A stretch of 47,143 nt of DNA from an uncultured Eubacteriales bacterium (GCA_900316255.1 ONCI01000039.1:1-47143), one strand, 5' to 3'. Shown: positions 1 to 7,635, numbered from the stretch's first letter. Notes: a model not told the origin generated them from the letters alone. Translations and numbers: made by a program.

Positions 1-30
1 ACGCCCCCGGAAAACACGGATTGAACTTTA

Positions 31-54
31 TTTTTCGCCTTCCGAGGCGAAAAA
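31..54. terminator. Bidirectional hairpin terminator
   Basis: A perfect 10-bp palindrome (TTTTTCGCCT, loop TCCG, AGGCGAAAAA) has a T tract on either strand. It could end transcripts from both sides. No gene is visible between it and the window start. Confidence 0.6.
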
Positions 55-96
55 CTCGGTGAGACCTTTTCTTTTCTTGACTTTGTCTACACCTTG

Positions 97-124
97 AGAG
101 CCCCATCGGGGCTCTTCTTTTTTC
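97..124 (+). terminator. Intrinsic terminator
   Basis: AGAGCCCC/GGGGCTCT stem with a 3-nt loop is followed on the plus strand by TCTTTTTT. It would end a plus-strand transcript that starts before the window. Confidence 0.55.
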
Positions 125-127
125 TGG

Positions 128-178
128 CCAGCGGGGATTCGCTTGCATTTGCTTTCCCTTGCGGGGGACGGGAAAGCA
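128..178. repeat. 51-bp repeat, copy 1, with tRNA-Lys 3' fragment
   Basis: It begins with CCAGCGGGGATTCG, identical to the T-arm/acceptor part of the tRNA-Lys gene at 427-502. It continues into a stem of TGCTTTCCC pairing with GGGAAAGCA. It matches the copy at 252-302 at 49 of 51 positions. Confidence 0.8.
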
Positions 179-251
179 GCAACCGTGCGGACTTGACCCG
201 GGTTTTTTCTCCGCCCACCCCTTTTTGCGCCAGGCAGTTTTTGGCGGTGCT

Positions 252-302
252 CCAGCGGGGATTCGCTTGCATTTGCTTCCCCTCGCGGGGGACGGGAAAG
301 CA
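252..302. repeat. 51-bp repeat, copy 2, with tRNA-Lys 3' fragment
   Basis: Second copy of the repeat at 128-178, differing by two T-to-C changes. It again starts with the 14-bp tRNA-Lys fragment and ends in an imperfect hairpin. The bases just before it (GGTGCT) extend the match to the encoded CCA end of the tRNA. Confidence 0.8.
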
Positions 303-311
303 AATAAAGGT

Positions 312-359
312 ATCGCCCAGTTTTTGAACTGGGCGATGAAAGCCACATTGGTGGCTTTC
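312..359. other. Two adjacent perfect hairpins
   Basis: ATCGCCCAGTT/AACTGGGCGAT (312-337, 4-nt loop) is followed directly by GAAAGCCAC/GTGGCTTTC (338-359, 4-nt loop). They lie between the 51-bp repeats and the inverted tRNA-Lys fragment. Neither has a strong T tract. Function unknown. Confidence 0.65.
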
Positions 360-365
360 GTACAT

Positions 366-449
366 GATTCGAATCCCCGCTGGGCACCAAAAAAACACAG
401 GGGGCCTTTGGCCTCCTGTGTTTTTTTGGTGCTCCAGCGGGGATTCGAA
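366..449. repeat. Long inverted repeat including the 3' end of tRNA-Lys
   Basis: The left arm carries an inverted copy of the tRNA-Lys 3' end (T-arm, acceptor, CCA, 366-389). It mirrors the real gene end on the right (427-449), with the terminator palindrome between them. The fold would pair the tRNA 3' half with its copy if transcription read through the terminator. Confidence 0.75.
389..427. terminator. Terminator of the tRNA-Lys gene
   Basis: Seven A, CACAGG, a GGCC-rich loop, CCTGTG and seven T. The U tract works on both strands. On the minus strand it begins directly after the encoded CCA of tRNA-Lys. Confidence 0.75.
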
Positions 450-502
450 CCCCGGACACCCTGCTTAAAAGGCAGGTGCTCTGCCTACTGAGCTACTGGG
501 GC
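427..502 (-). tRNA. tRNA-Lys (TTT)
   Basis: Cloverleaf on the minus strand: anticodon arm CCTGC-CTTTTAA-GCAGG gives anticodon TTT, T-arm CGGGG/CCCCG, CCA encoded. The acceptor stem GCCCCAG/CTGGAGC has a C3-A70 mismatch. The 3' part of this gene recurs three times downstream (128, 252 and inverted at 370), so the mismatch may reflect replacement of the 3' end by recombination. That is inference. Confidence 0.93.
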
Positions 503-503
503 G

Positions 504-577
504 TGGCTGGGATGGCGGGACTCGAACCCACTATATCGGAGTCAAAGTCCGGTGTGTTACCATTACACTACATCCCA
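504..577 (-). tRNA. tRNA-Gln (TTG)
   Basis: Minus-strand cloverleaf starting TGGGATGTAGTG, anticodon loop CTTTGAC (anticodon TTG), acceptor TGGGATG/CATCCCA, discriminator G and encoded CCA. One base pair at the top of the anticodon stem is mismatched. It lies 1 nt from tRNA-Lys, so the two are probably cotranscribed. Confidence 0.94.
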
Positions 578-596
578 ATGTGCAGGTCTCCCTGCT

Positions 597-624
597 AAAA
601 CAGCCCGGCAATTACCGGGCTGTT
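597..624 (-). terminator. Hairpin between tRNA-His and tRNA-Gln
   Basis: AACAGCCCGG and CCGGGCTGTT form a 10-bp stem around a 6-nt loop, followed on the minus strand by TTTTAG. It may be a weak terminator or a processing signal inside the tRNA cluster. Confidence 0.5.
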
Positions 625-634
625 GCTGGTAAAG

Positions 635-711
635 TGGGGTGGGATATGGGGCTCGAACCCACGACACCCGGAACCACAATCCGGTGCTCTACCAACTGAG
701 CTAATCCCACC
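635..711 (-). tRNA. tRNA-His (GTG)
   Basis: Minus-strand cloverleaf with anticodon loop TTGTGGT (anticodon GTG), acceptor GTGGGAT/ATCCCAC, the extra G-1 facing C73 that is typical of tRNA-His, and encoded CCA. Confidence 0.95.
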
Positions 712-777
712 ATATCAGTTTCTCCGCCGGGAGGGTGGACAAACCGCTGCGCCAAACCTGCTGCCACCCTCTGGCGT

Positions 778-854
778 TGGCACGCCAAGAGGGATTCGAA
801 CCCCCGACCTACTGCTTAGAAGGCAGTTGCTCTATCCTGCTGAGCTATTGGCGC
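778..854 (-). tRNA. tRNA-Arg (TCT)
   Basis: Minus-strand cloverleaf: acceptor GCGCCAA/TTGGCGT, anticodon arm ACTGC-CTTCTAA-GCAGT (anticodon TCT), T-arm CGGGG(G)TTCGAAT, discriminator G and encoded CCA. Confidence 0.95.
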
Positions 855-881
855 ATATGCGCTGCACCCGCATGCGTTTGC

Positions 882-955
882 TGGAGCGGGTGATGGGAAT
901 CGAACCCACGTATCCAGCTTGGAAGGCTGGTGTTCTACCATTGAACTACACCCGC
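882..955 (-). tRNA. tRNA-Gly (TCC)
   Basis: Minus-strand cloverleaf: acceptor GCGGGTG/CACCCGC, anticodon arm CCAGC-CTTCCAA-GCTGG (anticodon TCC), discriminator T and encoded CCA. It is probably the first gene of the tRNA cluster. Confidence 0.95.
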
Positions 956-1033
956 ACGGCCGGTTCCTCATTCAGCCATGAGATAATACCATAGAAAGAG
1001 GCCCCGTGTCAACACAAAAATTTCAAGTTTCCG

Positions 1034-1070
1034 GAAAAAAGCTCCGGGGCGACCCAGCGATCGCCCCGGC
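1034..1070 (-). terminator. Terminator of the Ig-like protein gene
   Basis: CCGGGGCGA/TCGCCCCGG stem followed on the minus strand by AGCTTTTTT. It lies 18 nt after the stop codon of the gene at 1088-2407. Confidence 0.8.
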
Positions 1071-1087
1071 GTCAAACAATTCGATGT

Positions 1088-2407
1088 TCAGCGGCGGCGG
1101 AACAGGTCCTTCACCGAGTCGGCAAAGTACCGGCGCTCCTCCCGGTTGATGAAGAGCAGATAGGCCGCCAGCACCAGCAGCGCCACCAAGGCGGCGCCCA
1201 CGATGGCCACGGCCAGGAGCTTGCCGGACTGGGCCGTCTCCTCTCCCGTCCGGTCGGGGATCAGGTTCTGCTGCGGCAAGACGGTGGGCGCGGCAGGCAC
1301 CACGGGGAGGGGGTTGGGCTCGCTCTTTTCCGGCTGCTGCGCCGGGGCTGCAGGGGCGTCCGGGCGCACCGTGACGAAATAACTGCAGTGCAGGTCCCCC
1401 ACCGTGACAGTGATCTCCTGCTGGCCCAGCTGCTCCAGCTGGCTGGGGGCGCATAAGTAGCCCTGATCCAGATATTTGATATCGTCCCGGCTGCTGGTCT
1501 CCACAAGCACCAGGCCGCTGGTGTCCAGCTGCTCGCCCACGTGATAGTCCAGCTTATCCGGCAGACGGTACACGGCGATGCCCGCCGGCGCTTCCGCCTC
1601 CAGCACCTGAACCGTGAAGGTACAGGTCTTTTCCCTGTAATACACGGTGATCACCTGCAGTCCCGGGGTGTCCAGCAGGGTCGGCAGGCAGAGAAGCTCA
1701 TCATAGGCGTCCCGGGTGCCGTTGTTGGTGTAGACCCGGATGCCCAGGCCGGAGGCATCCAGCACGTCGCCCACGTCATAGACGACCTTCACCGGCAGGC
1801 TCAGCACGCCGATGCCCTCGATCACCTCGGGCGCTTCCGCCACTTCCACCTGGAAATAGCAGAGCAGCCCCTCATAGTTGACCTCGATGCTTCGCGTCCC
1901 GGCATCCTCCAGCCGGGTGGGATAGAGGGCAAAGCCCTCCGTCACCAGATAGCTCTCCCCATTGGAGAGCGTCACCCGGATGCTGAGTCCCGTGGGTTCC
2001 AGCACGTCCCCGGCGACATATTCCGTTTTCTCCGGCAGCGTCTCCACGCTCACCGACTGGAGCGTGGGCTCTGGAAGATTCTGTTCCAGAACGACGATGG
2101 TGCAGATGCTGTCTGTTCCGCTGTAGTTGAAAACCAGGTCGTAGGACCCGGGCTGGGTAGGAACACCCCGCAGATAGACCTGGATAGCTCCCTCGCTCTC
2201 CTCGGTCTCCACATAGAGCCCCTCCGGCAGGAGGGCCGGATCCGTCCAGAAGCTGCCTTCCGGATCCAGGGTGGCCAGCAGGTGGTTCACCTCTTCGCCC
2301 ACGAACAGTTCCCCCGGCGCGGGATAGATCACGTCCGCCGAGGCCGTGGCCGGTATGAGAAGCAGCAGCAGCAAAACAAGCAGCGCTGAAATCCCTTGCT
2401 TTTTCAT
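1088..2407 (-). CDS. Secreted, membrane-anchored protein with bacterial Ig-like repeats
   Basis: 439 residues. The N-terminus is a signal peptide (Lys-Lys, a long Leu run, Ala-rich end near residue 24). A first domain with a GLY-type putative-Ig motif follows. Three repeats of about 85-90 residues then share the pattern LP-K-Y-GD-LD-SGL seen in bacterial Ig-like group 3 domains. A Pro/Ala/Gln-rich linker leads to one membrane helix near 396-420 and a short basic tail. The protein probably sits on the outer face of the membrane. Ligand or partner is not visible. It is monocistronic, with its own promoter at 2486-2514 and a terminator. Confidence 0.8.
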   Translation of the reverse strand: MKKQGISALLVLLLLLLIPATASADVIYPAPGELFVGEEVNHLLATLDPEGSFWTDPALLPEGLYVETEESEGAIQVYLRGVPTQPGSYDLVFNYSGTDSICTIVVLEQNLPEPTLQSVSVETLPEKTEYVAGDVLEPTGLSIRVTLSNGESYLVTEGFALYPTRLEDAGTRSIEVNYEGLLCYFQVEVAEAPEVIEGIGVLSLPVKVVYDVGDVLDASGLGIRVYTNNGTRDAYDELLCLPTLLDTPGLQVITVYYREKTCTFTVQVLEAEAPAGIAVYRLPDKLDYHVGEQLDTSGLVLVETSSRDDIKYLDQGYLCAPSQLEQLGQQEITVTVGDLHCSYFVTVRPDAPAAPAQQPEKSEPNPLPVVPAAPTVLPQQNLIPDRTGEETAQSGKLLAVAIVGAALVALLVLAAYLLFINREERRYFADSVKDLFRRR

Positions 2408-2485
2408 GAAAACTCAATACCCTTTCCTGTCCGAAAGCCCCATACGTCCGGCGCATGGGGGCCGACTTTAACGGTATACGAAGTG

Positions 2486-2514
2486 AATATAGCACTTTTT
2501 TACCGTTTTGTCAA
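2486..2514 (-). promoter_or_regulatory. Sigma-70-type promoter for the Ig-like protein gene
   Basis: Minus strand: TTGACA, 17-bp spacer, TATATT. The roughly 75-nt leader holds a CCCCAT/ATGGGG hairpin (2438-2460), so some leader control is possible. Confidence 0.8.
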
Positions 2515-2562
2515 CATTTGAAAACTTTTTGGAATCGCGGCGCGGGATTTGTCTCTTTTCGG

Positions 2563-2591
2563 TTGCGGTGACGGCCGCGCTGTGATAAACT
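2563..2591 (+). promoter_or_regulatory. Probable promoter for the GH13 gene
   Basis: TTGCGG, 17-bp spacer, TAAACT, ending 31 nt before the chosen start. Both boxes match the consensus only in part. Confidence 0.5.
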
Positions 2592-2622
2592 GGAAATGAA
2601 AAGCACATGGGAGGCGAGACGT

Positions 2623-4299
2623 ATGGCAAAGACAGCGTGGTATAAGGAGATGGCCGTGTACCAGATCTGGACCAGGAGCTTCTGCGACGGGAACGGAGAC
2701 GGCATCGGCGACCTCTGGGGCGTGCTGAGCAAGCTGGATTACATCAAGAGCCTGGGGGTGGACGCCATCTGGTTCTCCCCCATCTATCCCTCGCCCAACG
2801 CGGACTACGGCTACGACATCTCCGATTACAAGAACATCCACCCGGATTTCGGCGATCTGGAGCTGTTCAAGAAGGTCCTGGCCGAGGCCCACGACCGGGG
2901 GCTGAAGGTCTTCATGGACCTGGTGGTGAACCACAGCTCCGATGAGCACCCCTGGTTCCTTGAGAGCAAAAAGAGCCGGGACAACCCCTATCACGACTAT
3001 TATTACTGGCGGCCCGGCAGGCGTCTGGGCAAAAGGCAGCTGCCCCCCAACAACTGGACCAGTCTCTTTGAGGGCGGCGCCTGGGAGTACGACAAGGATC
3101 TCGACGAATATTATCTGCATCTTTTCGCAAAAAAACAGCCGGATCTGAACATGTCCAATCCCAAGGTCCGGGAGGAAGTGAAGGACATCCTGCGCTTCTG
3201 GCTGGACCTGGGGGTGGACGGCTTCCGGGAGGATGTGGTCACCTTCATCGCCAAGACCGATGGCCTGCCGGACTGCCACCCCTGGATCCCCGTGGCCAAC
3301 GGCATGAAGCACTACAGCAATCTGCCCGCCGCGAAGGAGTATCTGGCGGAGTTCAAGCGGGACGTGCTGGACCACTACGACTGCTTCACCGTGGGCGAAA
3401 GCCCCATGACCACCGCGGACACCGCCCTGCGCTATGTCACCGAGGGGGAGGACCAGGTCCTGGACGAGATGATCGCCTTCTCCCACATGGAGGCTGACTG
3501 TCTGGCCACCGACATGATCCGCCGTCCCTTCAATCTGCGCAAGATGAAAAAGGCCTTCAGCTCCTGGCAGATGAAGCTGCAGGGCAAGGCCTGGAACGCG
3601 CTGTACATCGAAAACCACGACCATCCCCGCATCATCAGCCGCTACGGCAGCGAGAAGTACCATGACGAGAGCGGCAAGATGCTGGCCGCCATGTACATGC
3701 TCCAGCGGGGCACCCCCTTCATCTACCAGGGCCAGGAGATCGGCATGACCAACATGCGTCTGCCGGATACGGCCCTCTATCCCGACGTGATGACCCAGAA
3801 CACCGTGCGCATCCTGTCCAAATTCATGCTCCCAAGCCAGGTGCTGAAGACCGTGCAGGAGGGCGCAAGGGACAATTCCCGCAGCCCGGTCCAGTGGTCG
3901 GCGGAGAAGAACGCGGGCTTTACCACCGGCACCCCCTGGTTCCAGGTGAATGAGAATTACACCCAAATCAACGTGGCCGCCCAGGAGGAAGACCCCAATT
4001 CCCTGCTGAACTTCTACCGGAAGCTGCTGCGCTTCCGCAAGGAGAACCCGGTGGTCCTCTGGGGCGACTATGTGGAGCTGCTGCCGGAGGACAAGAACCT
4101 CTACGTCTACGAGCGCAACCATGCCGGCAGAAAGCTGCTGGTGGTCTGCTCCTTTACGGGCAAGCAGGTCCGCTTCCAGGCGCCGGCTGGCATTGAGCTG
4201 GACGAGAAGGCCCTGGTCCTCTCCAATTATGACATGAACATGGTCATTGCCAACGGCTTTACCACCCGGCCCTACGAACTGCGGGTCTACCTCTTTTAA
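2623..4299 (+). CDS. Alpha-glucosidase, GH13 (oligo-1,6-glucosidase type)
   Basis: 558 residues from ATG 2623. This start is preferred over ATG 2596 because GGGAGG lies 8 nt upstream. The conserved GH13 regions are present: DLVVNHSSDEHPWF near 99, GFRED with nucleophile Asp204, VGES with acid/base Glu259 and NHD with Asp333. The closest named families are oligo-1,6-glucosidase, sucrose isomerase and trehalose-6-phosphate hydrolase. The residue after the nucleophile is Val, as in 1,6-specific enzymes, so it probably releases glucose from isomalto-oligosaccharides in the cytoplasm. No signal peptide and no sugar transporter lies next to it. Confidence 0.93.
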   Translation: MAKTAWYKEMAVYQIWTRSFCDGNGDGIGDLWGVLSKLDYIKSLGVDAIWFSPIYPSPNADYGYDISDYKNIHPDFGDLELFKKVLAEAHDRGLKVFMDLVVNHSSDEHPWFLESKKSRDNPYHDYYYWRPGRRLGKRQLPPNNWTSLFEGGAWEYDKDLDEYYLHLFAKKQPDLNMSNPKVREEVKDILRFWLDLGVDGFREDVVTFIAKTDGLPDCHPWIPVANGMKHYSNLPAAKEYLAEFKRDVLDHYDCFTVGESPMTTADTALRYVTEGEDQVLDEMIAFSHMEADCLATDMIRRPFNLRKMKKAFSSWQMKLQGKAWNALYIENHDHPRIISRYGSEKYHDESGKMLAAMYMLQRGTPFIYQGQEIGMTNMRLPDTALYPDVMTQNTVRILSKFMLPSQVLKTVQEGARDNSRSPVQWSAEKNAGFTTGTPWFQVNENYTQINVAAQEEDPNSLLNFYRKLLRFRKENPVVLWGDYVELLPEDKNLYVYERNHAGRKLLVVCSFTGKQVRFQAPAGIELDEKALVLSNYDMNMVIANGFTTRPYELRVYLF

Positions 4300-4353
4300 T
4301 GCAATTGCGAAACAAGTTTCCCGACAGAAATAACTTTTGATCAAGGAGATAGT

Positions 4354-5223
4354 ATGCGGGACTGTACGGAACATGCCTACGCCAAACTGAATCTTTCCCT
4401 GGACGTGACCGCCCGCCGGGAGGACGGCTACCACGATCTGGCCATGCTGATGCAGACCGTCTCCCTCTGCGACGAGCTGCGCCTTCGCTTTCGCGACGAC
4501 GGCCAGGTCCGCGCCGGGTCCAACCTGCGCTACATCCCCGGGGACGAGCGGAACCTGGCGGTCCGGGCCGCCCTGCGCTTCCTGGAGGCCGTAGGGGAAA
4601 GCGGCCAGGGTCTGCAGATCGATCTGCGCAAGGAGATCCCCGTGGGCGCGGGGATGGGCGGCGGCTCCGCCGATGCGGCCGCCGTGCTCCGGGGCCTGAA
4701 CCGGCTCTACGGGAACCCAATGGACCGAAAGGCGCTGGAGCAGCTGGCCCAGCAGATCGGCTCGGACGTGGCCTTCTGCGTGGCAGGCGGCACCGCCCTG
4801 GCGGAGGGGCGGGGCGAAGTGCTCACGGACCTCTCCCCCATGCCGGACTGCTGGTTCGTGATCCTGAAGCCCGGCTTCTCCATCTCCACACCGGAGCTGT
4901 ACAAGAAGCTGGACAGCGCCCCCGTCCGCATCCACCCGGATACCCAGGGCCTTCTCGCCGCCGTGGAGGCGGGAGATCTCCACGCTCTCTGCCGGCGGAT
5001 GTACAATGTTTTTGAAGAGGTGGACGACCGAAGGCTCCGCACCGTGGCGGAGCTGAAGGGCCGTCTGCTGGACCACAAGGCCCTGGGCGCCATGATGACC
5101 GGCACCGGCTCCGCGGTGTTCGGCGTCTTCCAGGAGGAAGGCTGCGCCCGGGAGGCCTGCGAGGCGCTGCGGCGCGAGGTGAAGTTCTGCTGCACGGCAA
5201 AGCCCGTGCCGCGGATGCTTTGA
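4354..5223 (+). CDS. ispE: 4-diphosphocytidyl-2-C-methyl-D-erythritol kinase
   Basis: 289 residues, GHMP kinase family. It phosphorylates CDP-methylerythritol in the non-mevalonate route to isoprenoids. Visible are the N-terminal AYAKLNLSLDV strand, the ATP loop PVGAGMGGGSADAAA near 95-109 and the C-terminal MTGTGSAVFGVF motif. AAGGAG lies 6 nt before the ATG. It follows the GH13 gene by 54 nt and may share its transcript. Full length for the family. Confidence 0.95.
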   Translation: MRDCTEHAYAKLNLSLDVTARREDGYHDLAMLMQTVSLCDELRLRFRDDGQVRAGSNLRYIPGDERNLAVRAALRFLEAVGESGQGLQIDLRKEIPVGAGMGGGSADAAAVLRGLNRLYGNPMDRKALEQLAQQIGSDVAFCVAGGTALAEGRGEVLTDLSPMPDCWFVILKPGFSISTPELYKKLDSAPVRIHPDTQGLLAAVEAGDLHALCRRMYNVFEEVDDRRLRTVAELKGRLLDHKALGAMMTGTGSAVFGVFQEEGCAREACEALRREVKFCCTAKPVPRML

Positions 5224-5240
5224 AAAAGGAGGCTGTCCTG

Positions 5241-5768
5241 ATGAAACAGAAGCAAGGACGAAGGCTGGATCTGGTCCTGGTGGTCTCTGCCGCCTTTTTC
5301 CTGATGATGGGGATCAGTTCCGTGAGCGGCGACGCCTTCGGCGCCATCCTGGGCTTCGGCACGGCGATCCCCCTGGCCATCGTGTATTTCTGGCGCAAGC
5401 GCAGGGAGGCCCGCGGCCTGTCCGTTCAGATCCGCGGCGGCACCGTCGCGCTGTTTATCGCGGCGCTCTTCTTCCTGGTCATGGCGCTCACCGAGCTGCC
5501 CCAGGGCGGCGAGGGTCTGGCCTTCGGTCTGGTGCCGGGTCTGCTTTTCGCTGCGGCCTACTGGATGCGCCGCCGCAGGGAGCTCTCCCCCACGGCGGAG
5601 GACGTCCCGGACCCGGTCTCCGTCCGTCCTGCCCCCGCTCCTGCCAAGCCCGCCGTCTCCGCCCCTACGGCTCGGCCTGCTGTCGTCCCCGTCACCGTCT
5701 GCCCCCACTGCGGCGCCCCAGGCAAGGGCGATGTCTGCGAATACTGCGGCATGTCCAAAAAAGCCTGA
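5241..5768 (+). CDS. Membrane protein with C-terminal zinc ribbon
   Basis: 175 residues from ATG 5241, chosen because AAAAAGGAGG lies 8 nt upstream and overlaps the ispE stop. An upstream TTG at 5220 would overlap ispE but lacks a site. There are four hydrophobic segments (about 10-50 and 70-110), a Pro/Ala/Val-rich linker and a Cys4 knuckle CPHCG...CEYCG at the C-terminus. The family is not recognised. The knuckle may bind zinc. Transcription probably ends at the hairpin at 5784-5833. Confidence 0.75.
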   Translation: MKQKQGRRLDLVLVVSAAFFLMMGISSVSGDAFGAILGFGTAIPLAIVYFWRKRREARGLSVQIRGGTVALFIAALFFLVMALTELPQGGEGLAFGLVPGLLFAAAYWMRRRRELSPTAEDVPDPVSVRPAPAPAKPAVSAPTARPAVVPVTVCPHCGAPGKGDVCEYCGMSKKA

Positions 5769-5783
5769 ATGGGTTAAAAATCG

Positions 5784-5833
5784 AAAAAACCGTCCATCCT
5801 ATGGGCATCAAGCACAGGATGGACGGTGTTTTT
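5784..5833 (+). terminator. Terminator directly abutting the spoIIR start codon
   Basis: A perfect 11-bp stem CCGTCCATCCT/AGGATGGACGG (5790-5800, 5816-5826) is preceded by six A and followed by TGTTTTT. The T tract ends at the base before the spoIIR ATG. The 3' arm contains the only AGGA-like ribosome site for spoIIR, so folding would hide it. Confidence 0.8.
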
Positions 5834-6430
5834 ATGTACCGATACAAGTTTCGGCCCTGGGAGACGGCGGCCCTGCTGGCCCTCTGCATCACCCTGCTCA
5901 GCGGGACCTGGGCCGCTTCCCGCCAACAGCGCCTGGCCTCCGGTCTTATTCGCCTGCACGTGATCGCGGTCTCCGACGAGGAGTCGGAGCAGGCCCTGAA
6001 GCTCCGGGTGCGGGACGCGGTGCTCCGATACCTCCGTCCGCGGCTGGCCTCCGCCGCGGACGCCGAAGCTGCCCGGGAACTGCTGGAGCAGGTGCTGCCC
6101 GGCGTGAAGGCCGCGGCGAAGCAGGTCAGCGAAGGGAGGCCGGTCTCGGTCTCGCTCGGTCCGGAGGACTACCCCCTCCGCAGTTACGGCGGTTTCCGTC
6201 TTCCCGCCGGGCGCTACGAGTCCCTGCGCGTCGTCCTGGGGGACGGCGCGGGCCATAACTGGTGGTGCGTGGTCTTTCCCGCGCTGTGCCTGGGCGCGGT
6301 GGAGGCGGAGGACCTGGAGAGCGCCCTGGACGGGGAGGATCTGGCCTTGGTCACCCAGGCGGAGGGCTACGCCATCCGCTTCTGGCTGGTGGACGCCTGG
6401 GGCGCGCTGATGAACCGCCTCCGCTCCTGA
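5834..6430 (+). CDS. spoIIR: Stage II sporulation protein R
   Basis: 198 residues from ATG 5834. SpoIIR is a forespore-made secreted signal that triggers processing of pro-sigma-E in the mother cell. Diagnostic motifs are LIRLHVIAVSDEESEQALKL near 40-59 and GHNWWCVVFPALCLG near 139-153. An N-terminal membrane/signal segment lies near 11-28. Alternative ATGs at 5801 and 5819 fall inside the terminator hairpin. The sequence gives no clear forespore promoter. It suggests an organism that sporulates or did so recently. Confidence 0.92.
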   Translation: MYRYKFRPWETAALLALCITLLSGTWAASRQQRLASGLIRLHVIAVSDEESEQALKLRVRDAVLRYLRPRLASAADAEAARELLEQVLPGVKAAAKQVSEGRPVSVSLGPEDYPLRSYGGFRLPAGRYESLRVVLGDGAGHNWWCVVFPALCLGAVEAEDLESALDGEDLALVTQAEGYAIRFWLVDAWGALMNRLRS

Positions 6431-6637
6431 CCGAAGCCCGCAAAGCCTTGAAAACACCGGGGTTCTACGGTTCGTAGAATTCCATTTTGTTCCATTCTAC
6501 CTCCCGGAGAAGCTCCAGTAGGGCGCGGTGACGGCCCAGTAGCTTGCTTTTCTTCGTGAAAGTGCGTTAGGATGTTTATACAAAATGTGTGATTATGCGC
6601 TAAAAGCAATCTGCGCTGTAAGGAGGAATACCTTGCT

Positions 6638-7504
6638 GTCACCGATACGTCCGGGAACCTGCCCACTGAGCGGATCCGCGAGGCCGATCTGAAGATCATC
6701 GCCTTCCCCTATTTCATCGACGGCGAGGAATTCACCTGCCTGGACACCACCTCTTTTGACGGGGACGCCTTTTATGCGCGCATCAAGGCCGGGATGACAG
6801 TCACCACTTCCCAGATCTCTCCCCATCAGTATATGGAATTTTACGAGCCCTGGCTGAAGCAGGGTCTGGACATCGTGTTTGTCTGCATGTCCTCGGGCAT
6901 CAGCGGCTCCTGCAACTCCGCCCGACTGGGCGCCCAGATGATCCTGGAGGACTATCCGGAGCGCCGCATCGAGGTGGTGGACACCCTTGGTGCCTCCCTG
7001 GGCGAGGGCCTGGTGGCGCTGGAGGCCGCCCGTCTGCGGGATCTGGATCTCAGCGCCGAGGAGGCCGCCGTGCAGCTGCGGGACCTGGTGCAGCGCATGT
7101 TCAACGTCTTCACCGTGGACGATCTGATGCACCTGCGCCGGGGCGGCAGGCTTTCCAACGTGGCCGCCATCGTGGGCATGGTGCTGAACATCAAGCCCCT
7201 GCTCAAGGGCAACGAGGAGGGCAAGATCGTCTCCTTCGCCAAGGTCCGGGGCCGGAAAAAGTCCATCGAGGAGCTGGCCGCCCGCTATGACAAGCTGGTG
7301 GTGGAGCCGGAAAAGCAGATCGTGGGCATCGCCGAGGCCGGCTGCAAGCAGGACGCCGCGTATCTGGCAAGCCTCCTGAACAGGAACCATCCCCCCAAGG
7401 AGATCCTCACCGTGGATTACGAGCCCGTCACCGGCTCCCACGTGGGTCCCGGGGCTCTGGCGCTCTTCTTCGTCAGCCACGACAAGGTCCGCAGCGAGAA
7501 CTGA
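6638..7504 (+). CDS. DegV family fatty-acid-binding protein, start damaged
   Basis: About 288 residues are readable from the conserved N-terminal motif VTDTSGNLP. DegV-family proteins bind fatty acids, some as FakB partners of the fatty acid kinase FakA. Also visible are TTSQISP near 52-60, SSGISGS near 86-92 and LRRGGRLS near 166. No ATG, GTG or TTG is in frame before ATG 6794, which would delete the conserved N-terminus. AAGGAGG at 6620 points to TTG 6633, but that codon is one frame off. A one-base loss just after the start codon would explain this. Confidence 0.8.
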   Translation, partial: VTDTSGNLPTERIREADLKIIAFPYFIDGEEFTCLDTTSFDGDAFYARIKAGMTVTTSQISPHQYMEFYEPWLKQGLDIVFVCMSSGISGSCNSARLGAQMILEDYPERRIEVVDTLGASLGEGLVALEAARLRDLDLSAEEAAVQLRDLVQRMFNVFTVDDLMHLRRGGRLSNVAAIVGMVLNIKPLLKGNEEGKIVSFAKVRGRKKSIEELAARYDKLVVEPEKQIVGIAEAGCKQDAAYLASLLNRNHPPKEILTVDYEPVTGSHVGPGALALFFVSHDKVRSEN

Positions 7505-7580
7505 TGCGGATCTCCGCTTGCTATCATTTTCAGCCTGTTCTCAGATGCTTTCATAACAAATCAAGTTTTCCCCGACTTTC

Positions 7581-7624
7581 CCCAGGGCGGCAGACCTATC
7601 GTCGGCCGCCCTGGGTTCTTTTCT
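7581..7624 (+). terminator. Terminator after the DegV gene
   Basis: CCCAGGGCGGC/GCCGCCCTGGG, an 11-bp stem with a 13-nt loop, followed by TTCTTTTCT. Confidence 0.8.
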
Positions 7625-7635
7625 GTCCGTTCTCC

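Noticed and set aside
28..994. Open frames across the tRNA cluster
   Set aside because: They run through tRNA genes and hairpins and only reflect those sequences.
2500..5076. Very long minus-strand open frame opposite GH13 and ispE
   Set aside because: It mirrors two clear plus-strand genes. Its translation is rich in Gly, His, Val and Gln without domains, as expected from GC-rich antisense.
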